Under the pieces are notes generated by a model. That model saw nothing but the letters and a program-made list of their open reading frames with translations. It did not search any database and was not told where the DNA came from. From Shinella zoogloeoides (lineage in GTDB: Bacteria > Pseudomonadota > Alphaproteobacteria > Rhizobiales > Rhizobiaceae), in NCBI RefSeq assembly GCF_022682305.1, contig NZ_CP093529.1:1-64000 (forward strand): a stretch of 64,000 nucleotides of DNA, given 5' to 3'. The translations under genes were made by a program, and so were the position numbers. Each line of letters starts with the position of its first letter. Position 1 is the stretch's first letter. Positions 17,856 to 27,077 of the stretch are shown piece by piece.

Positions 17856-19604
17856 ATGAACCGGAAAGAGACATTGCACGGGCTGCGCCACAGCCCGAAG
17901 GTGGACGTGTGTGTCCTCGGCGGCGGCATCAACGGGCTCAGCGTCTTCCGCGAGCTGGCGCTGCAGGGCGTGAACGTGCTGCTGGTCGAGAAGGCGGATT
18001 ACTGCTCCGGTGCCAGCGCGGCGCTGTCGCGCATGGTGCATGGCGGGCTGCGCTATCTGGAGAACGGCGAATTCAGCCTCGTCCGGGAATCCCTCGTCGA
18101 GCGCGACCGGCTGCTGCGCAACGCGCCGCACTACGTCGCCCCGCTGCCGACCACGGTGCCGATCTTCGATACCTTCTCCGGCCTTGCCAACGGCATCGTG
18201 CGCTTCCTCGGCCTTACCCGCCGTCCCAGCCGCCGCGGCGCCATCGCCATCAAGGCCGGCCTCGGTATCTATGATTTCCTGACGCGCAAGCGCGCGCTGA
18301 TGCCCAAGCACCAGTTCCGCAGCCGCAAGGCGACCCTCGGCAAGTGGCCGGCGCTCAATCCGGCCATCCGCAATTCCGCGACCTATTACGACGCCTGGGT
18401 CAGCCATCCCGAACGCATCGGCATCGAGCTTCTGCGCGACGGCCTCTCGGCCGGGCCGGATGCGATGGCGCTGAACTATGCGACGGTCGAGGAGAACGGG
18501 GCCGGCAGTTTCCTGCTGCGTGACGGCGTTTCCGGTGAGACGCTGCCCATCCAGCCCCGGCTGGTCGTCAATGCGACGGGCGGCTGGATCGATATCGCCA
18601 ATGGCACGCTGTTCCCGCAGGAAGCGCGTCCTGCGCCGCTGATGGGGGGCACCAAGGGTTCGCACCTCATCGTCGACAATCCCGCGCTCCGCGACATGCT
18701 CGACGGCCACATGATCTACTACGAGAACGAGGACGGGCGTATCTGCATCCTGTTCCCCTATCTCGGCAAGGTGCTGGTCGGCTCGACGGATATCCGTGTC
18801 GACGATCCCGGCACGGTGCGCTGCGAGGCGGATGAGCGGGACTACATCCTGCAATCCCTCTCCTTCGTGCTGCCCGGCGTGACGATCCGTCCGGAAGAAA
18901 TCGTCTTCCAGTTTGCCGGCGTGCGCCCCCTGCCGGCCAGCAACGACAGCTTTACCGGCCGCATCCCGCGCGATCATTTCTGCACCGTGCTCGAAGGCGA
19001 GAACGGCGGACCGCCGGTGCTCTGCATGATCGGCGGCAAATGGACGACGTTCCGCTCCTTCGGGGAACTGGCCGCCGACATGGCGCTGGAGCGGCTGGGC
19101 CTGTCGCGCCGCATCGATACGGCGGAGCGTACCTTCGGCGGGGGGAGGGCTTTCCCCAGGGACCGCGCAAGCTGGATTCGCAAGCTCGCCGTCTCGTCTG
19201 GTCTCTCCGAACAGCGGACGGCGATGCTGTTCGATCGCTACGGCACGGATGCGGAGGACGTCGCGACCTTCCTCGTCGCCGGACCGGACCACGCCTTGCC
19301 TCACGGCGGCTACAGCGCCCGGGAACTGCTCTTCCTGATCCGCGAGGAGGCGGTTGAGCATCTCGACGACCTGTTGCTGCGCCGCACGACACTGGCGATT
19401 TCCGGCGAACTCTCGCTGGCCATGGCCGAGGCCGTTCTGGCGGTTCTGGCCGCCGAAAAGGGCTGGTCCGCAGCGCGCACCGCCGAGGAACGCACCCGCT
19501 TTCTCAACCTCATGCACGAGCGCCACGGCGTCTGCGAGCAAACCCTTTCCGCAAGGAACGAACACAGGAGTGAACTATGCGAAACAACCGCAAGGTCCGG
19601 ATGA
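17856..19604 (+). CDS. GlpD-like FAD-dependent polyol-phosphate dehydrogenase
   Basis: A 582-residue FAD enzyme of the glycerol-3-phosphate dehydrogenase family. It has the dinucleotide motif VCVLGGGINGLSVFRELA (residues 19-36), the substrate motif SRMVHGGLRYLENGEF near 57, NATGGWIDIAN near 234, LMGGTKGSHLIVD and LFPYLGKVLVGSTD near 290, and the C-terminal DAO domain. It is longer than the usual enzyme of about 500 residues and sits in a kinase/aldolase operon, as does EryB in erythritol catabolism. Its substrate is therefore more likely another polyol phosphate than glycerol 3-phosphate. Membrane-associated by family. Confidence 0.85.
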   Translation: MNRKETLHGLRHSPKVDVCVLGGGINGLSVFRELALQGVNVLLVEKADYCSGASAALSRMVHGGLRYLENGEFSLVRESLVERDRLLRNAPHYVAPLPTTVPIFDTFSGLANGIVRFLGLTRRPSRRGAIAIKAGLGIYDFLTRKRALMPKHQFRSRKATLGKWPALNPAIRNSATYYDAWVSHPERIGIELLRDGLSAGPDAMALNYATVEENGAGSFLLRDGVSGETLPIQPRLVVNATGGWIDIANGTLFPQEARPAPLMGGTKGSHLIVDNPALRDMLDGHMIYYENEDGRICILFPYLGKVLVGSTDIRVDDPGTVRCEADERDYILQSLSFVLPGVTIRPEEIVFQFAGVRPLPASNDSFTGRIPRDHFCTVLEGENGGPPVLCMIGGKWTTFRSFGELAADMALERLGLSRRIDTAERTFGGGRAFPRDRASWIRKLAVSSGLSEQRTAMLFDRYGTDAEDVATFLVAGPDHALPHGGYSARELLFLIREEAVEHLDDLLLRRTTLAISGELSLAMAEAVLAVLAAEKGWSAARTAEERTRFLNLMHERHGVCEQTLSARNEHRSELCETTARSG

Positions 19605-20419
19605 ACCGGCTGTTCGGCAACGGCCGTTGCCTGGACGTGGCGATCGATCATGGCGTGTGCAACGAACCGTCTTTCCTCGACGGGCTGGAGAACATGCCGG
19701 CCGTCGTGAAGGCGCTGGTGGACGCAAGGCCAGACGCGATCCAGATGAACTACGGCCAGGCCGACCTGCTGCAGGACATCCCCGGCAAGGACAAGCCGGC
19801 GCTCGTCATGCGCATCGACATGGGCAATCCCTATAACCGCATCCGCCACCGCGACATGTGGGCGGTCCTCCAGAACGAAGCCGAGCCGCTGGTCGGTGCG
19901 CTGGAGATGGATGCGGCCTGCGTGGTGGTGAACCTCTTCATGCTGCCGGATGAACCGGATCTCTTCCGCCAGTGCGTGCAGAACATCTCCCGCGTCCGGG
20001 CGGACTGCGAGAAGTATGGCATGCCGCTGATGATCGAGCCGCTGGTCATGCAGCCGGTTACCGAGCGCGGGGGCTACATGGTCGATGGCGACGCGGAGAA
20101 GATCGTCACGCTGACGCGGCTTGCCCGTGAAATGGGCGCTGATATCGTCAAGGCCGATCCGACGACGAATGCGGAGGACTTCCACCGGGTCGTCGAGGCG
20201 GCGCGGTGCCCGGTTCTGGTGCGCGGCGGCGGCAAGGAGGACCTTCGCGCCGTCTTCGACAAATCCGCCGCCTTGATGCGGCAGGGCGCAATGGGCATGG
20301 TCTATGGGCGCAACATCTACCAGCATGCCAATCCGAGCGCCGTGGTGCGCGGGCTGATGGCGATCATCCATGCAGATGCGAGCGGCGAGGAAGCCTTCGC
20401 CGTCTACCAGCAGGGTTGA
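19577..20419 (+). CDS. class I (DeoC/LacD/FbaB-like) aldolase
   Basis: A 280-residue TIM-barrel aldolase of the DeoC/LacD superfamily. Markers are CLDVAIDHGVCNEPSF near residue 17, MPLMIEPLVM near 152, ADIVKADPTTNAEDF near 190 (Schiff-base Lys in IVKADPT) and PVLVRGGGKEDL near 213 (phosphate-binding glycines). It starts at ATG 19577 with the ribosome-binding site AGGAG, overlapping the dehydrogenase end by 28 bp in another frame. Expected to split a ketose phosphate into dihydroxyacetone phosphate and an aldehyde, or a related cleavage; the exact substrate is unknown. Confidence 0.8.
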   Translation: MRNNRKVRMNRLFGNGRCLDVAIDHGVCNEPSFLDGLENMPAVVKALVDARPDAIQMNYGQADLLQDIPGKDKPALVMRIDMGNPYNRIRHRDMWAVLQNEAEPLVGALEMDAACVVVNLFMLPDEPDLFRQCVQNISRVRADCEKYGMPLMIEPLVMQPVTERGGYMVDGDAEKIVTLTRLAREMGADIVKADPTTNAEDFHRVVEAARCPVLVRGGGKEDLRAVFDKSAALMRQGAMGMVYGRNIYQHANPSAVVRGLMAIIHADASGEEAFAVYQQG

Positions 20420-20450
20420 TGGGCAATGCGGACCTTGGGAGGGGTTCACG

Positions 20451-21980
20451 ATGGGTGAGTATCTGTTGGGGCTGGATGCCGGCAACACCGTCATCAAGGC
20501 GGTGATCTTCGACTGCGCGGGCCGGGAGCTGGCGCATGCCGGTGAGGAAGGCCATAGCCGCATGCCGCAGCCCGGCCATGTCGAGCGCGATCTCGGCGAA
20601 CTCTGGGCCAATGCCAAACGCGTCATCCGCGCCTGCCTCGACAAGGCGGGCATCGCGGCGGGCGATATCGCGGCCATTGGCTGCGCCGGGCACGGCAACG
20701 GCTTCTATGCGCTGGACAAAGACGGCGAGCCGCTGATCGGCATCCAGTCGCTCGATACACGGGCGACCGGCCTCGTCGAGGAATGGGCATCTGCCGGTGT
20801 CGGTGAGCGGACCTATCCCATCGCCCGCCAGCGCCCTTGGCCCTCCCAGACACCGACGCTGCTTGCCTGGCTGAAGCGCCACAGGCCGGACCTCTTCAAG
20901 CGGATCGGCACGGTATTCTTCTCCAAGGATTTCGTCGTCAACCGGCTGACGGGCGCGCGCGTCAGCGAGATGTCGGACATGTCCGGCGCGGGGCTGCTCG
21001 ACCTTGCGGCGCGGCGCTATGACAGGGCGCTGATGGAGGCCTATGGCCTTGGCGATTGCATGGACATGCTGCCGCCGCTCATCGAAAGCGCCGATATCGC
21101 CGGGCGTGTGACGGAGGACGTGGCGCGGGAAACCGGGCTTGCCGCAGGAACGCCGGTCGTCGGCGGGCTGTTCGACGTCGTCGCCTCGGCGCTCGGCTCG
21201 GGTGTTTCGCGCACGGGCAGCGCCTCCGTTATCGCCGGCACCTGGAGCATCAACCAGGTGATCATCGACAAGCCGGATCTCAATGGCCCGGTCTTCATGT
21301 CCTCGACCTTCGACCGCAGCCGCTACATGGCAATGGAAAACAGCGCCACCTCGGCCGCCAATCTCGAATGGCTGGTACGGGAATTCTTCGAAGGCGATCA
21401 CCATGGGGAAGTCTCGCCCTTCGACGCCTGCTGCGCGCTGGCGGCGGCGGTCGAGCCGGCGGCGGATGATCCGCTTTACCATCCCTATCTCTACGGCGCG
21501 CAGCAGGACGGGCACGCGCGGGCAGGCTTCTACGGCATGGCCGGCTGGCACACAAAGGGGCATCTCGTCCGCGCGCTGCTGGAGGGGGTCGCCTTCGGCC
21601 ATCGCCAGCATGTGGAGACCATTCGCAAGGCGGGTGCGACCTTCGAGGAGGCCGTGCTTTCCGGCGGCGGCTCGCGTAGCCGGCTCTGGCCGCAGATTTT
21701 CGCCGACGTGCTGGGCGTTCCCGTCTCGGTGGCGGTTTCGCGGGAGACCGGGGCGCTCGGCGCGGCAATCGCGGCGGGTACCGGCGTCGGCCTCTTTGCC
21801 GATTTCACGGAAGGGGCGGATGCCATGGTGAAGGTCGACCGGCACTATAAGCCGAATGGAGCGCTCGCCGCGCACTACAACAGGCGCTATGCGCTCTACA
21901 CGGATATTGCCGAAGCGATGACGCCGCTCTGGCGGCGGCTCACGGCATCGGAAAAGGTAGCGACGGGAGTTGCGGCGTGA
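20451..21980 (+). CDS. FGGY-family carbohydrate/polyol kinase
   Basis: A 509-residue sugar kinase. It has N-terminal ATPase-fold motif [36 protein letters not shown] near 45, [15 protein letters not shown] near 77, and the C-terminal FGGY signature region with [20 protein letters not shown] near 403. It most resembles the L-xylulose/erythritol kinase-like branch. ATG 20451 follows GGGAGGGG. The stop overlaps the GMC gene by 4 bp. It likely phosphorylates the imported polyol or its keto form before the dehydrogenase/aldolase steps. Confidence 0.88.
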   Translation: MGEYLLGLDAGNTVIKAVIFDCAGRELAHAGEEGHSRMPQPGHVERDLGELWANAKRVIRACLDKAGIAAGDIAAIGCAGHGNGFYALDKDGEPLIGIQSLDTRATGLVEEWASAGVGERTYPIARQRPWPSQTPTLLAWLKRHRPDLFKRIGTVFFSKDFVVNRLTGARVSEMSDMSGAGLLDLAARRYDRALMEAYGLGDCMDMLPPLIESADIAGRVTEDVARETGLAAGTPVVGGLFDVVASALGSGVSRTGSASVIAGTWSINQVIIDKPDLNGPVFMSSTFDRSRYMAMENSATSAANLEWLVREFFEGDHHGEVSPFDACCALAAAVEPAADDPLYHPYLYGAQQDGHARAGFYGMAGWHTKGHLVRALLEGVAFGHRQHVETIRKAGATFEEAVLSGGGSRSRLWPQIFADVLGVPVSVAVSRETGALGAAIAAGTGVGLFADFTEGADAMVKVDRHYKPNGALAAHYNRRYALYTDIAEAMTPLWRRLTASEKVATGVAA

Positions 21981-23602
21981 GCATGCCTATCGATGAAAAG
22001 CCGGTGGACGAAGGCAGCTACGATTTCATCGTGGTTGGCGCGGGATCGGCAGGCTGCGTGCTGGCGAACCGGCTTTCCGCCGATCCGAGGAACCGGGTGC
22101 TGCTGCTCGAGGCAGGCGGCTCGGACCGCTACCACTGGGTCCATATCCCGATCGGCTACCTCTACTGCATGGGCAATCCACGCACCGACTGGATGATGAA
22201 GACGGCGGCGGAGGTGGGGCTGAACGGCCGCGCGCTGAACTATCCGCGTGGCAAGGTGCTGGGCGGCTGCTCGTCGATCAACGGCATGATCTACATGCGC
22301 GGGCAGGCGGCCGATTATGACGGCTGGCGGCAGGCGGGCAATGCCGGCTGGGGCTGGGACGATGTTCTGCCCTATTTCGTGAAGTCGGAGGATAATTACC
22401 GCGGAAAATCCGCCATGCATGGCGCCGGCGGCGAATGGCGCGTCGAGCGCCAGCGCCTCTCCTGGCCCATTCTCGACGCCTTCCGCGATGGTGCCGAAGA
22501 ACTCGGCATCGCCAAGACCGACGATTTCAACGACGGCGACAACGAGGGGTCCGGTTATTTCGAGGTGAACCAGCGCGGCGGCCTGCGCTGGAACACGACG
22601 AAGGCTTTCCTGCGCCCCGCGATGAAGCGCGGGAACCTGCGCGTGCTGACCGGTGCGGAGACGGAGCGGCTGGAATTCGACGGCAAGGTCGTGACCGGCG
22701 TTCGCTTCCGGCTCAATGGCCGGCTCTGCGCTGCGCGGGCGTCGCGCGAGGTAGTGCTTTCGGCCGGCGCGATCAACTCGCCAAAAATCCTGGAACTGTC
22801 GGGCGTCGGCCGGCCTGACCTGCTCTCCGGCCTCGGCATCCCGGTCCATCACGATTTGCCGGGCGTCGGCGAGAACCTGCAGGACCACCTTCAGATCCGC
22901 ACGGTGTTCCGCATCGAGGGTGCACGCACGCTCAACCAGCTTTATCACAACCTCCTCAGCCGCGCAGGGATGGGCCTGCAATATGCGATCAGCCGTTCCG
23001 GCCCGCTCTCGATGGCGCCGAGCCAGCTCGGCATCTTTGCGAAGAGCGATCCGGCCGTCGCGACGGCCGATCTCGAATATCACGTCCAGCCGCTCAGCAC
23101 TGACAGGCTCGGCGAGCCGCTGCACCGCTATCCGGCCGTCACGGTTTCCGTCTGCAATTTGCGGCCTGAAAGCCGCGGTACGGTGCATGTGACGGCGCGC
23201 GATAACACGTTGCCACCGGAAATCCGCCCCAACTACCTCTCAACGCCGGGCGACAGGCTGCTGGCCGCAAAGTCCATCCGCCATGCCCGCAGCCTGATGG
23301 AGACGCAGGCGATCTCGCGCTTTCGTCCGCAGGAAATGCTGCCGGGTACGGGGTTCCAGAGCGACGATGAGCTTGTCCGCCGGGCCGGCGATATCGCGAC
23401 CACCATCTTCCACCCCGTAGGCACCTGCAAGATGGGCGGCGATTCGATGGCGGTGGTGGATGCGAAGCTGCGCGTGCACGGCCTCGACCGGCTCCGCGTC
23501 GTCGACGCCTCGATCATGCCGACCATCGTTTCCGGCAATACCAATTCGCCGGTGATCATGATCGCCGAGAAGGCGGCGGAGGCGATGCTGGAGAGGAACT
23601 AG
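21977..23602 (+). CDS. GMC family oxidoreductase
   Basis: A 541-residue FAD-dependent glucose-methanol-choline oxidoreductase. It has the N-terminal FAD motif [18 protein letters not shown] (residues 16-33), the signature [18 protein letters not shown] near 93, the second signature [17 protein letters not shown] near 260, and a C-terminal active site with [11 protein letters not shown] near 475 and [15 protein letters not shown] near 517. Coupled to the kinase gene by overlap (GTG 21977, or ATG 21983). It could oxidise a free polyol or aldehyde in this pathway; choline is a possible substrate by family but not by context. Confidence 0.9.
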   Translation: MSMPIDEKPVDEGSYDFIVVGAGSAGCVLANRLSADPRNRVLLLEAGGSDRYHWVHIPIGYLYCMGNPRTDWMMKTAAEVGLNGRALNYPRGKVLGGCSSINGMIYMRGQAADYDGWRQAGNAGWGWDDVLPYFVKSEDNYRGKSAMHGAGGEWRVERQRLSWPILDAFRDGAEELGIAKTDDFNDGDNEGSGYFEVNQRGGLRWNTTKAFLRPAMKRGNLRVLTGAETERLEFDGKVVTGVRFRLNGRLCAARASREVVLSAGAINSPKILELSGVGRPDLLSGLGIPVHHDLPGVGENLQDHLQIRTVFRIEGARTLNQLYHNLLSRAGMGLQYAISRSGPLSMAPSQLGIFAKSDPAVATADLEYHVQPLSTDRLGEPLHRYPAVTVSVCNLRPESRGTVHVTARDNTLPPEIRPNYLSTPGDRLLAAKSIRHARSLMETQAISRFRPQEMLPGTGFQSDDELVRRAGDIATTIFHPVGTCKMGGDSMAVVDAKLRVHGLDRLRVVDASIMPTIVSGNTNSPVIMIAEKAAEAMLERN

Positions 23603-23830
23603 GACCCGATCCGGTTGAGGAAGGCCAGTACCGCTTCGTTGAAGAGCGTAGGCCTTTGCAGCGGCGCGAAATGGCTGACGCCGGGTAGCGTGACGAGCGT
23701 GGCACGGGGAATGTTTGCGGCCAGATAGGCAGCGTGTTCCGGGCGGATGGCGCAAAAACAACCGTGAGGCAGTCGTGAGTTTTGAGAGGTTGCGGAGCAA
23801 TGCGGCATTTGCATAGCCGCATTGCACAAT
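23599..23830 (-). pseudogene. alpha/beta hydrolase C-terminal relic
   Basis: On the minus strand the frame ending at 23599 reads IRPEHAAYLAANIPRATLVT, then GVSHFAPLQRPTLFNEAVLA, the C-terminal histidine region of an alpha/beta hydrolase. Upstream the neighbouring frame carries LTVVFA, the matching strand before the acidic loop, so at least one frameshift is present and the N-terminal two thirds are missing. Its stop codon overlaps the stop of the GMC gene in the opposite direction. Confidence 0.65.
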
Positions 23831-23871
23831 AAATATTTTCCATCTGGTCAAGAAATGGGCATAGTGCATGC

Positions 23872-23984
23872 AGCTGATGCACATGGCGGTTTTCCTCCCA
23901 GTGCCGCCGTATCGGCTGTTCCCCTCTGGAGGTTTTTGACCTTCACACTTCATGGGCCGCGGTTTCCGCAGGCCCATTTTTTTT
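23872..23984 (+). ncRNA. probable trans-acting small RNA with anti-Shine-Dalgarno loop (alpha-r14-like)
   Basis: A compact RNA-like unit: a stem GGCGG (23885-23889)/CCGCC (23904-23908) whose loop displays CCTCCC, complementary to a ribosome-binding site. It continues into a second CCTC/GAGG stem (23932-23942 area), a short unpaired linker, and a strong intrinsic terminator. A -10-like CATAGT (23860-23865) puts the 5' end near 23872, giving about 113 nt. Size, anti-SD loops and terminator resemble the alpha-r14 family of rhizobial small RNAs, but I assign the family from memory of its architecture only. No open frame covers the unit. Confidence 0.6.
23952..23984 (+). terminator. strong intrinsic terminator
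   Basis: Outer stem atgggcc (23952-23958)/ggcccat (23971-23977), inner stem gcgg/ccgc around ttt, then a run of eight T. It is the 3' end of the small RNA and would also stop read-through from the polyol operon. Confidence 0.85.
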
Positions 23985-24220
23985 GCTTCACGCTGCTACA
24001 TGCCGTCTGAAATGACGCAGATAGGATGCAATCTCGCGGTTGCATTAGCCTTTTCATTACGCTCTCGTGCTTCAATCTCCCGATACGCAGGCGTGGCCTC
24101 GGCAAGAACGGGCATGGTGAAACGGGTGCGGCCTTTGGATGGGACGACAACGATCGCTAGCGGAAAGACAGGCCGGCTTCGAGCCTGCGCCGCCCGTTTC
24201 CGGCACAGCCGGAGCCGTGC
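23985..24220. other. spacer before the GGDEF-EAL gene, nothing recognised
   Basis: No credible open frame, repeat or hairpin was found here. It presumably holds the promoter of the downstream gene, but no convincing hexamer pair stands out. Confidence 0.5.
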
Positions 24221-26233
24221 ATGACGCGCCCTCCCAAGACAACGCTGCGCCTTATCGCGGTCGCCTGGCCCTTCGTCCTCATCGTCATCCTGCAGACGGC
24301 GCTGGCGACCTTCAGCCTGCAGGTCACCTCGTCGCTGCGGGCCTTCGTCACCGGCGAGAGCCTGTGGTCGAAGGGGCAGCACGACGCGCTCTACTATCTC
24401 AACCGCTATGCCGAGTCCGGCAACCGCTCCTTTGTCGACCGCTACCATCAGGCCATGGCGATCCCGATGGGCGACCGCTCGGCGCGGCTGGCGCTGGAAG
24501 CAAGCCCCGCGGACAATGCCGCCGCCTTCGAGGGCTTCCTGAAGGGCGGTAACCACCCCGACGACATTCCCAACGTCATCTGGCTCTTCCGCTATTTCCG
24601 CTGGCTGCCGATCATGGATGCCAGCATTCGCGACTGGCGCACGGCGGAAGGCGTGCTGATGCAATTGCTGCCGATCGGCGAGGGGATCGATGCGTCGCGC
24701 CATATCAGCGACGTCGACCGTCGTGACATCACGCGCCAGCTCGACGAGATAAACGCGCTGGTGACGCCTTTGACCAGGCGGTTCTCCGACCGTCTGGGCG
24801 AGGGCACGCGCCAGGTGCAGACGGTGCTCTTCGCCGCCAATCTTGCCATCGCGCTCCTCTTCATCGCGCTGACCGTCTGGCGGCTGAATAGCTTCCTTGC
24901 CCATCGCCGCAATATCGAGGAGCAGCTTTCGCACAGTGCGAACCACGACGACCTCACGGGCCTGCCGAACCGGCGGCTCTTCGAGGAAAAGCTGGCGGGC
25001 GTGCTCGACAATGCGGAGGCGCGTCATGCGCTGATGTTCATCGACCTCGATCAGTTCAAGGCGGTGAACGACAATGGCGGCCATGCGGCGGGGGACGCGC
25101 TGCTGCGTCGGGTCTCGCGCGACCTGAGCAACGCTATCCGCGGCTCGGATGTCCTTGCCCGGCTGGGCGGCGACGAATTCGGCATCGTCCTGCCGAACTG
25201 CCTGCCGGACGACGCGCTGCGCATCGCCATGCGGCTGCGCGAGATCACCGAGAGCATCGATTTCGTCTGGAGCGGGCATCGCTATTCGATCAGCGCCAGC
25301 ATCGGTGTGGTCCATCTTGGCGGGCGCGGCTACACCCTGCAGGAAGCGCTGCGCGCCGCCGACATCGCCTGCTACATGGCCAAGGAGAAGGGACGCAACC
25401 GCGTGCATGTCTTCGAGACGAGCGATGCGGCGCAGAACCAGTTCACCGCGAACCTGAGCTGGGTGCAGCGCCTGCACCGGGCGCTGGAGGAGGATCGCTT
25501 CCAGCTCTTCTCGCAGGCGATTGCCGCCGCCGACGGGAGCGGGGAGGAGGGGGAGCACTGCGAGATCCTGCTGCGGCTGGAAGAGAACGGCAAGCTGCTT
25601 TCGCCCGGCGCCTTCATCCCCGCCGCCGAGCGCTACGGGTTGATGCCGTCGCTCGACCGCTGGGTGATCCGCAACGCGCTCGACCTCATCGGTCGGAACG
25701 CCGGCGCGGTCCCGGGCACCTATTCCATCAATCTCAGCGGCCTGACGCTGAAGGACGATACTTTCCTGCCGTTCTTCCGCGAGGCCTTGCAGCGCAGCCG
25801 CGTGCCGGCGAGCGTGCTCTGCTTCGAGATCACCGAGACCAGCGCCATCGAGAATCTCGACGAGGCCATCGCCTTCATGAATGCGATGCGCGCCATGGGC
25901 TGCCGCTTCGCGCTCGACGATTTCGGGGTCGGCATGTCGTCGCTGACCTACCTGAAGCGCCTGCCGGTCGACTATGTGAAGATCGACGGCAGCTTCGTGC
26001 GGGACATGCTGTCGGACAAGACGGACTGGATGACCGTCGAGATGATCAACCAGATATCGCATCTCGCCGGCCGCCGGACGATTGCGGAATTCGTCGAGAG
26101 CCCGGAGATCCTGGCGGCGCTGCGCACCATCGGCGTGGACTATGTGCAGGGTTACGCGATCGCGCGGCCCGCGCCTTTCGAGCCGGGACCGTCCGTTTCG
26201 GCAATCGAGCCGCGCCGCGCCAGCGTGGGCTGA
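24221..26233 (+). CDS. membrane GGDEF-EAL c-di-GMP turnover protein
   Basis: A 670-residue protein with a transmembrane segment at residues 10-32, a periplasmic helical sensor region, a second membrane segment near 205-225, a GGDEF domain (about 240-395) and an EAL domain (about 415-660). The diguanylate cyclase motif is intact (RLGGDEFGIV near 313). The EAL signature reads EILLRL instead of EALLRL, keeping the metal-binding Glu; DDFGVGMSSL, the Lys of YVKIDGSF and the Glu of EFVES are present, so phosphodiesterase activity is plausible. Likely a bifunctional regulator. Convergent with the GntR gene, 2 bp apart. Confidence 0.88.
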   Translation: MTRPPKTTLRLIAVAWPFVLIVILQTALATFSLQVTSSLRAFVTGESLWSKGQHDALYYLNRYAESGNRSFVDRYHQAMAIPMGDRSARLALEASPADNAAAFEGFLKGGNHPDDIPNVIWLFRYFRWLPIMDASIRDWRTAEGVLMQLLPIGEGIDASRHISDVDRRDITRQLDEINALVTPLTRRFSDRLGEGTRQVQTVLFAANLAIALLFIALTVWRLNSFLAHRRNIEEQLSHSANHDDLTGLPNRRLFEEKLAGVLDNAEARHALMFIDLDQFKAVNDNGGHAAGDALLRRVSRDLSNAIRGSDVLARLGGDEFGIVLPNCLPDDALRIAMRLREITESIDFVWSGHRYSISASIGVVHLGGRGYTLQEALRAADIACYMAKEKGRNRVHVFETSDAAQNQFTANLSWVQRLHRALEEDRFQLFSQAIAAADGSGEEGEHCEILLRLEENGKLLSPGAFIPAAERYGLMPSLDRWVIRNALDLIGRNAGAVPGTYSINLSGLTLKDDTFLPFFREALQRSRVPASVLCFEITETSAIENLDEAIAFMNAMRAMGCRFALDDFGVGMSSLTYLKRLPVDYVKIDGSFVRDMLSDKTDWMTVEMINQISHLAGRRTIAEFVESPEILAALRTIGVDYVQGYAIARPAPFEPGPSVSAIEPRRASVG

Positions 26234-26235
26234 GG

Positions 26236-26898
26236 TCAGGCTGGATCCGAGGCGCGCTCCAGCGCCTTCAGCATCGTTCGTTCGGCGAGGTTGAGATAGG
26301 TCTCCATCTGCGCCGCGGCCTCGACGGGCCTGTTCTCCTCGACAAGCGACAGGATGGTGGCGTTCATGTCGACGAAGGGGGCGTGCAGGTGCTCCGGGTC
26401 GTTCAGCAGGCCGAAGCACAGGCGCAGTTCCGCCGATATGCGCGCGTAGAACTCGTTGAGCCGCGCGCTGTCGGACAGGTCGACCACGGCTGCATGGAAG
26501 ACCATGTTGGCGCTGCCGACGCCGGTCCAGTCGCCCGCATCGCGCGCGCGCTGCCCGTCGCCGACGGACTGGCGCATGATCCGGATGGCGGGGTGCTGCG
26601 GCCAGGCCTGGCGCAGCGCGCCGCATTCAAGCATGCGCCGCACCCGGTAGATATCGATGATCGAGGCCATGGAGGGCACGGCGACGAAAACGCCGCGATT
26701 GGCCTCATGGTGCAGGAGACCGTCCTTGGTGAGAAGGCGGAAGGCCTCGCGCAGGGAGTTGCGCGAGACGTCGAAGCGCTCGCTGAATGCGGCCTCGGAA
26801 AGGCGCTGGCCGGGAGAAAGCTCGCCCGAGATCAGCAGCGCGCGCATGCGCCGCGCCAGTCGATCCGCAAGCGGCAGGCCATCTGCGTCGTCGGTCAT
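26236..26898 (-). CDS. GntR family (FCD) transcriptional regulator
   Basis: A 220-residue repressor with a winged helix (residues about 8-70: LADRLARRMRALLISGELSP, LSEAAFSERFDVSRNSLREA) and a helical FCD ligand domain with metal-binding His (ANMVFHAAVVDL; MNATILSLVEEN). The start at 26898 follows GGGAGAA and is preferred over an in-frame codon at 26931. Divergent from pxpA across 179 bp that contain a perfect 17-bp palindrome, so it most likely regulates the pxp/biotin carboxylase operon in response to an intermediate such as 5-oxoproline or a related acid. Confidence 0.9.
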   Translation of the reverse strand: MTDDADGLPLADRLARRMRALLISGELSPGQRLSEAAFSERFDVSRNSLREAFRLLTKDGLLHHEANRGVFVAVPSMASIIDIYRVRRMLECGALRQAWPQHPAIRIMRQSVGDGQRARDAGDWTGVGSANMVFHAAVVDLSDSARLNEFYARISAELRLCFGLLNDPEHLHAPFVDMNATILSLVEENRPVEAAAQMETYLNLAERTMLKALERASDPA

Positions 26899-26995
26899 TC
26901 CGTTCTCCCTGTCCGGCTGTGGCCTTAGCATGAATGCGGGAACAAGGGAGGCGAAAAGTGCAGGAGATCTGCCGCTTCACGAGAAGAGAATGGAA

Positions 26996-27012
26996 ATATT
27001 GTTGAACAATAT
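26996..27012. promoter_or_regulatory. perfect palindrome ATATTGTTGAACAATAT, probable GntR operator
   Basis: Two 8-bp arms (ATATTGTT, AACAATAT) around a single G, located between the GntR gene and pxpA and immediately adjoining the -35 box of the pxp promoter. The TTGTnnnACAA core is typical of FCD-type GntR operators. A repressor bound here would block the promoter. Confidence 0.7.
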
Positions 27013-27039
27013 TGACATTTTTGTCCAGCAAGGCATGAT
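27012..27039 (+). promoter_or_regulatory. candidate pxp operon promoter
   Basis: TTGACA (27012-27017) with CATGAT (27034-27039) at 16-bp spacing, 38 bp upstream of pxpA. Its -35 touches the palindrome at 26996-27012. Confidence 0.55.
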
Positions 27040-27077
27040 CGCCTGCCTTTACAGGACTGCGTAAGACGGAGGAAGCC

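Noticed and set aside
17043..19565. An 840-codon minus-strand open frame
   Set aside because: It is a shadow of the aldo/keto reductase and GlpD-like genes, which have clear family motifs; high GC makes long antisense frames common here.
23996..26626. An 876-codon minus-strand open frame
   Set aside because: It covers the GGDEF-EAL gene, which has intact catalytic motifs on the plus strand.
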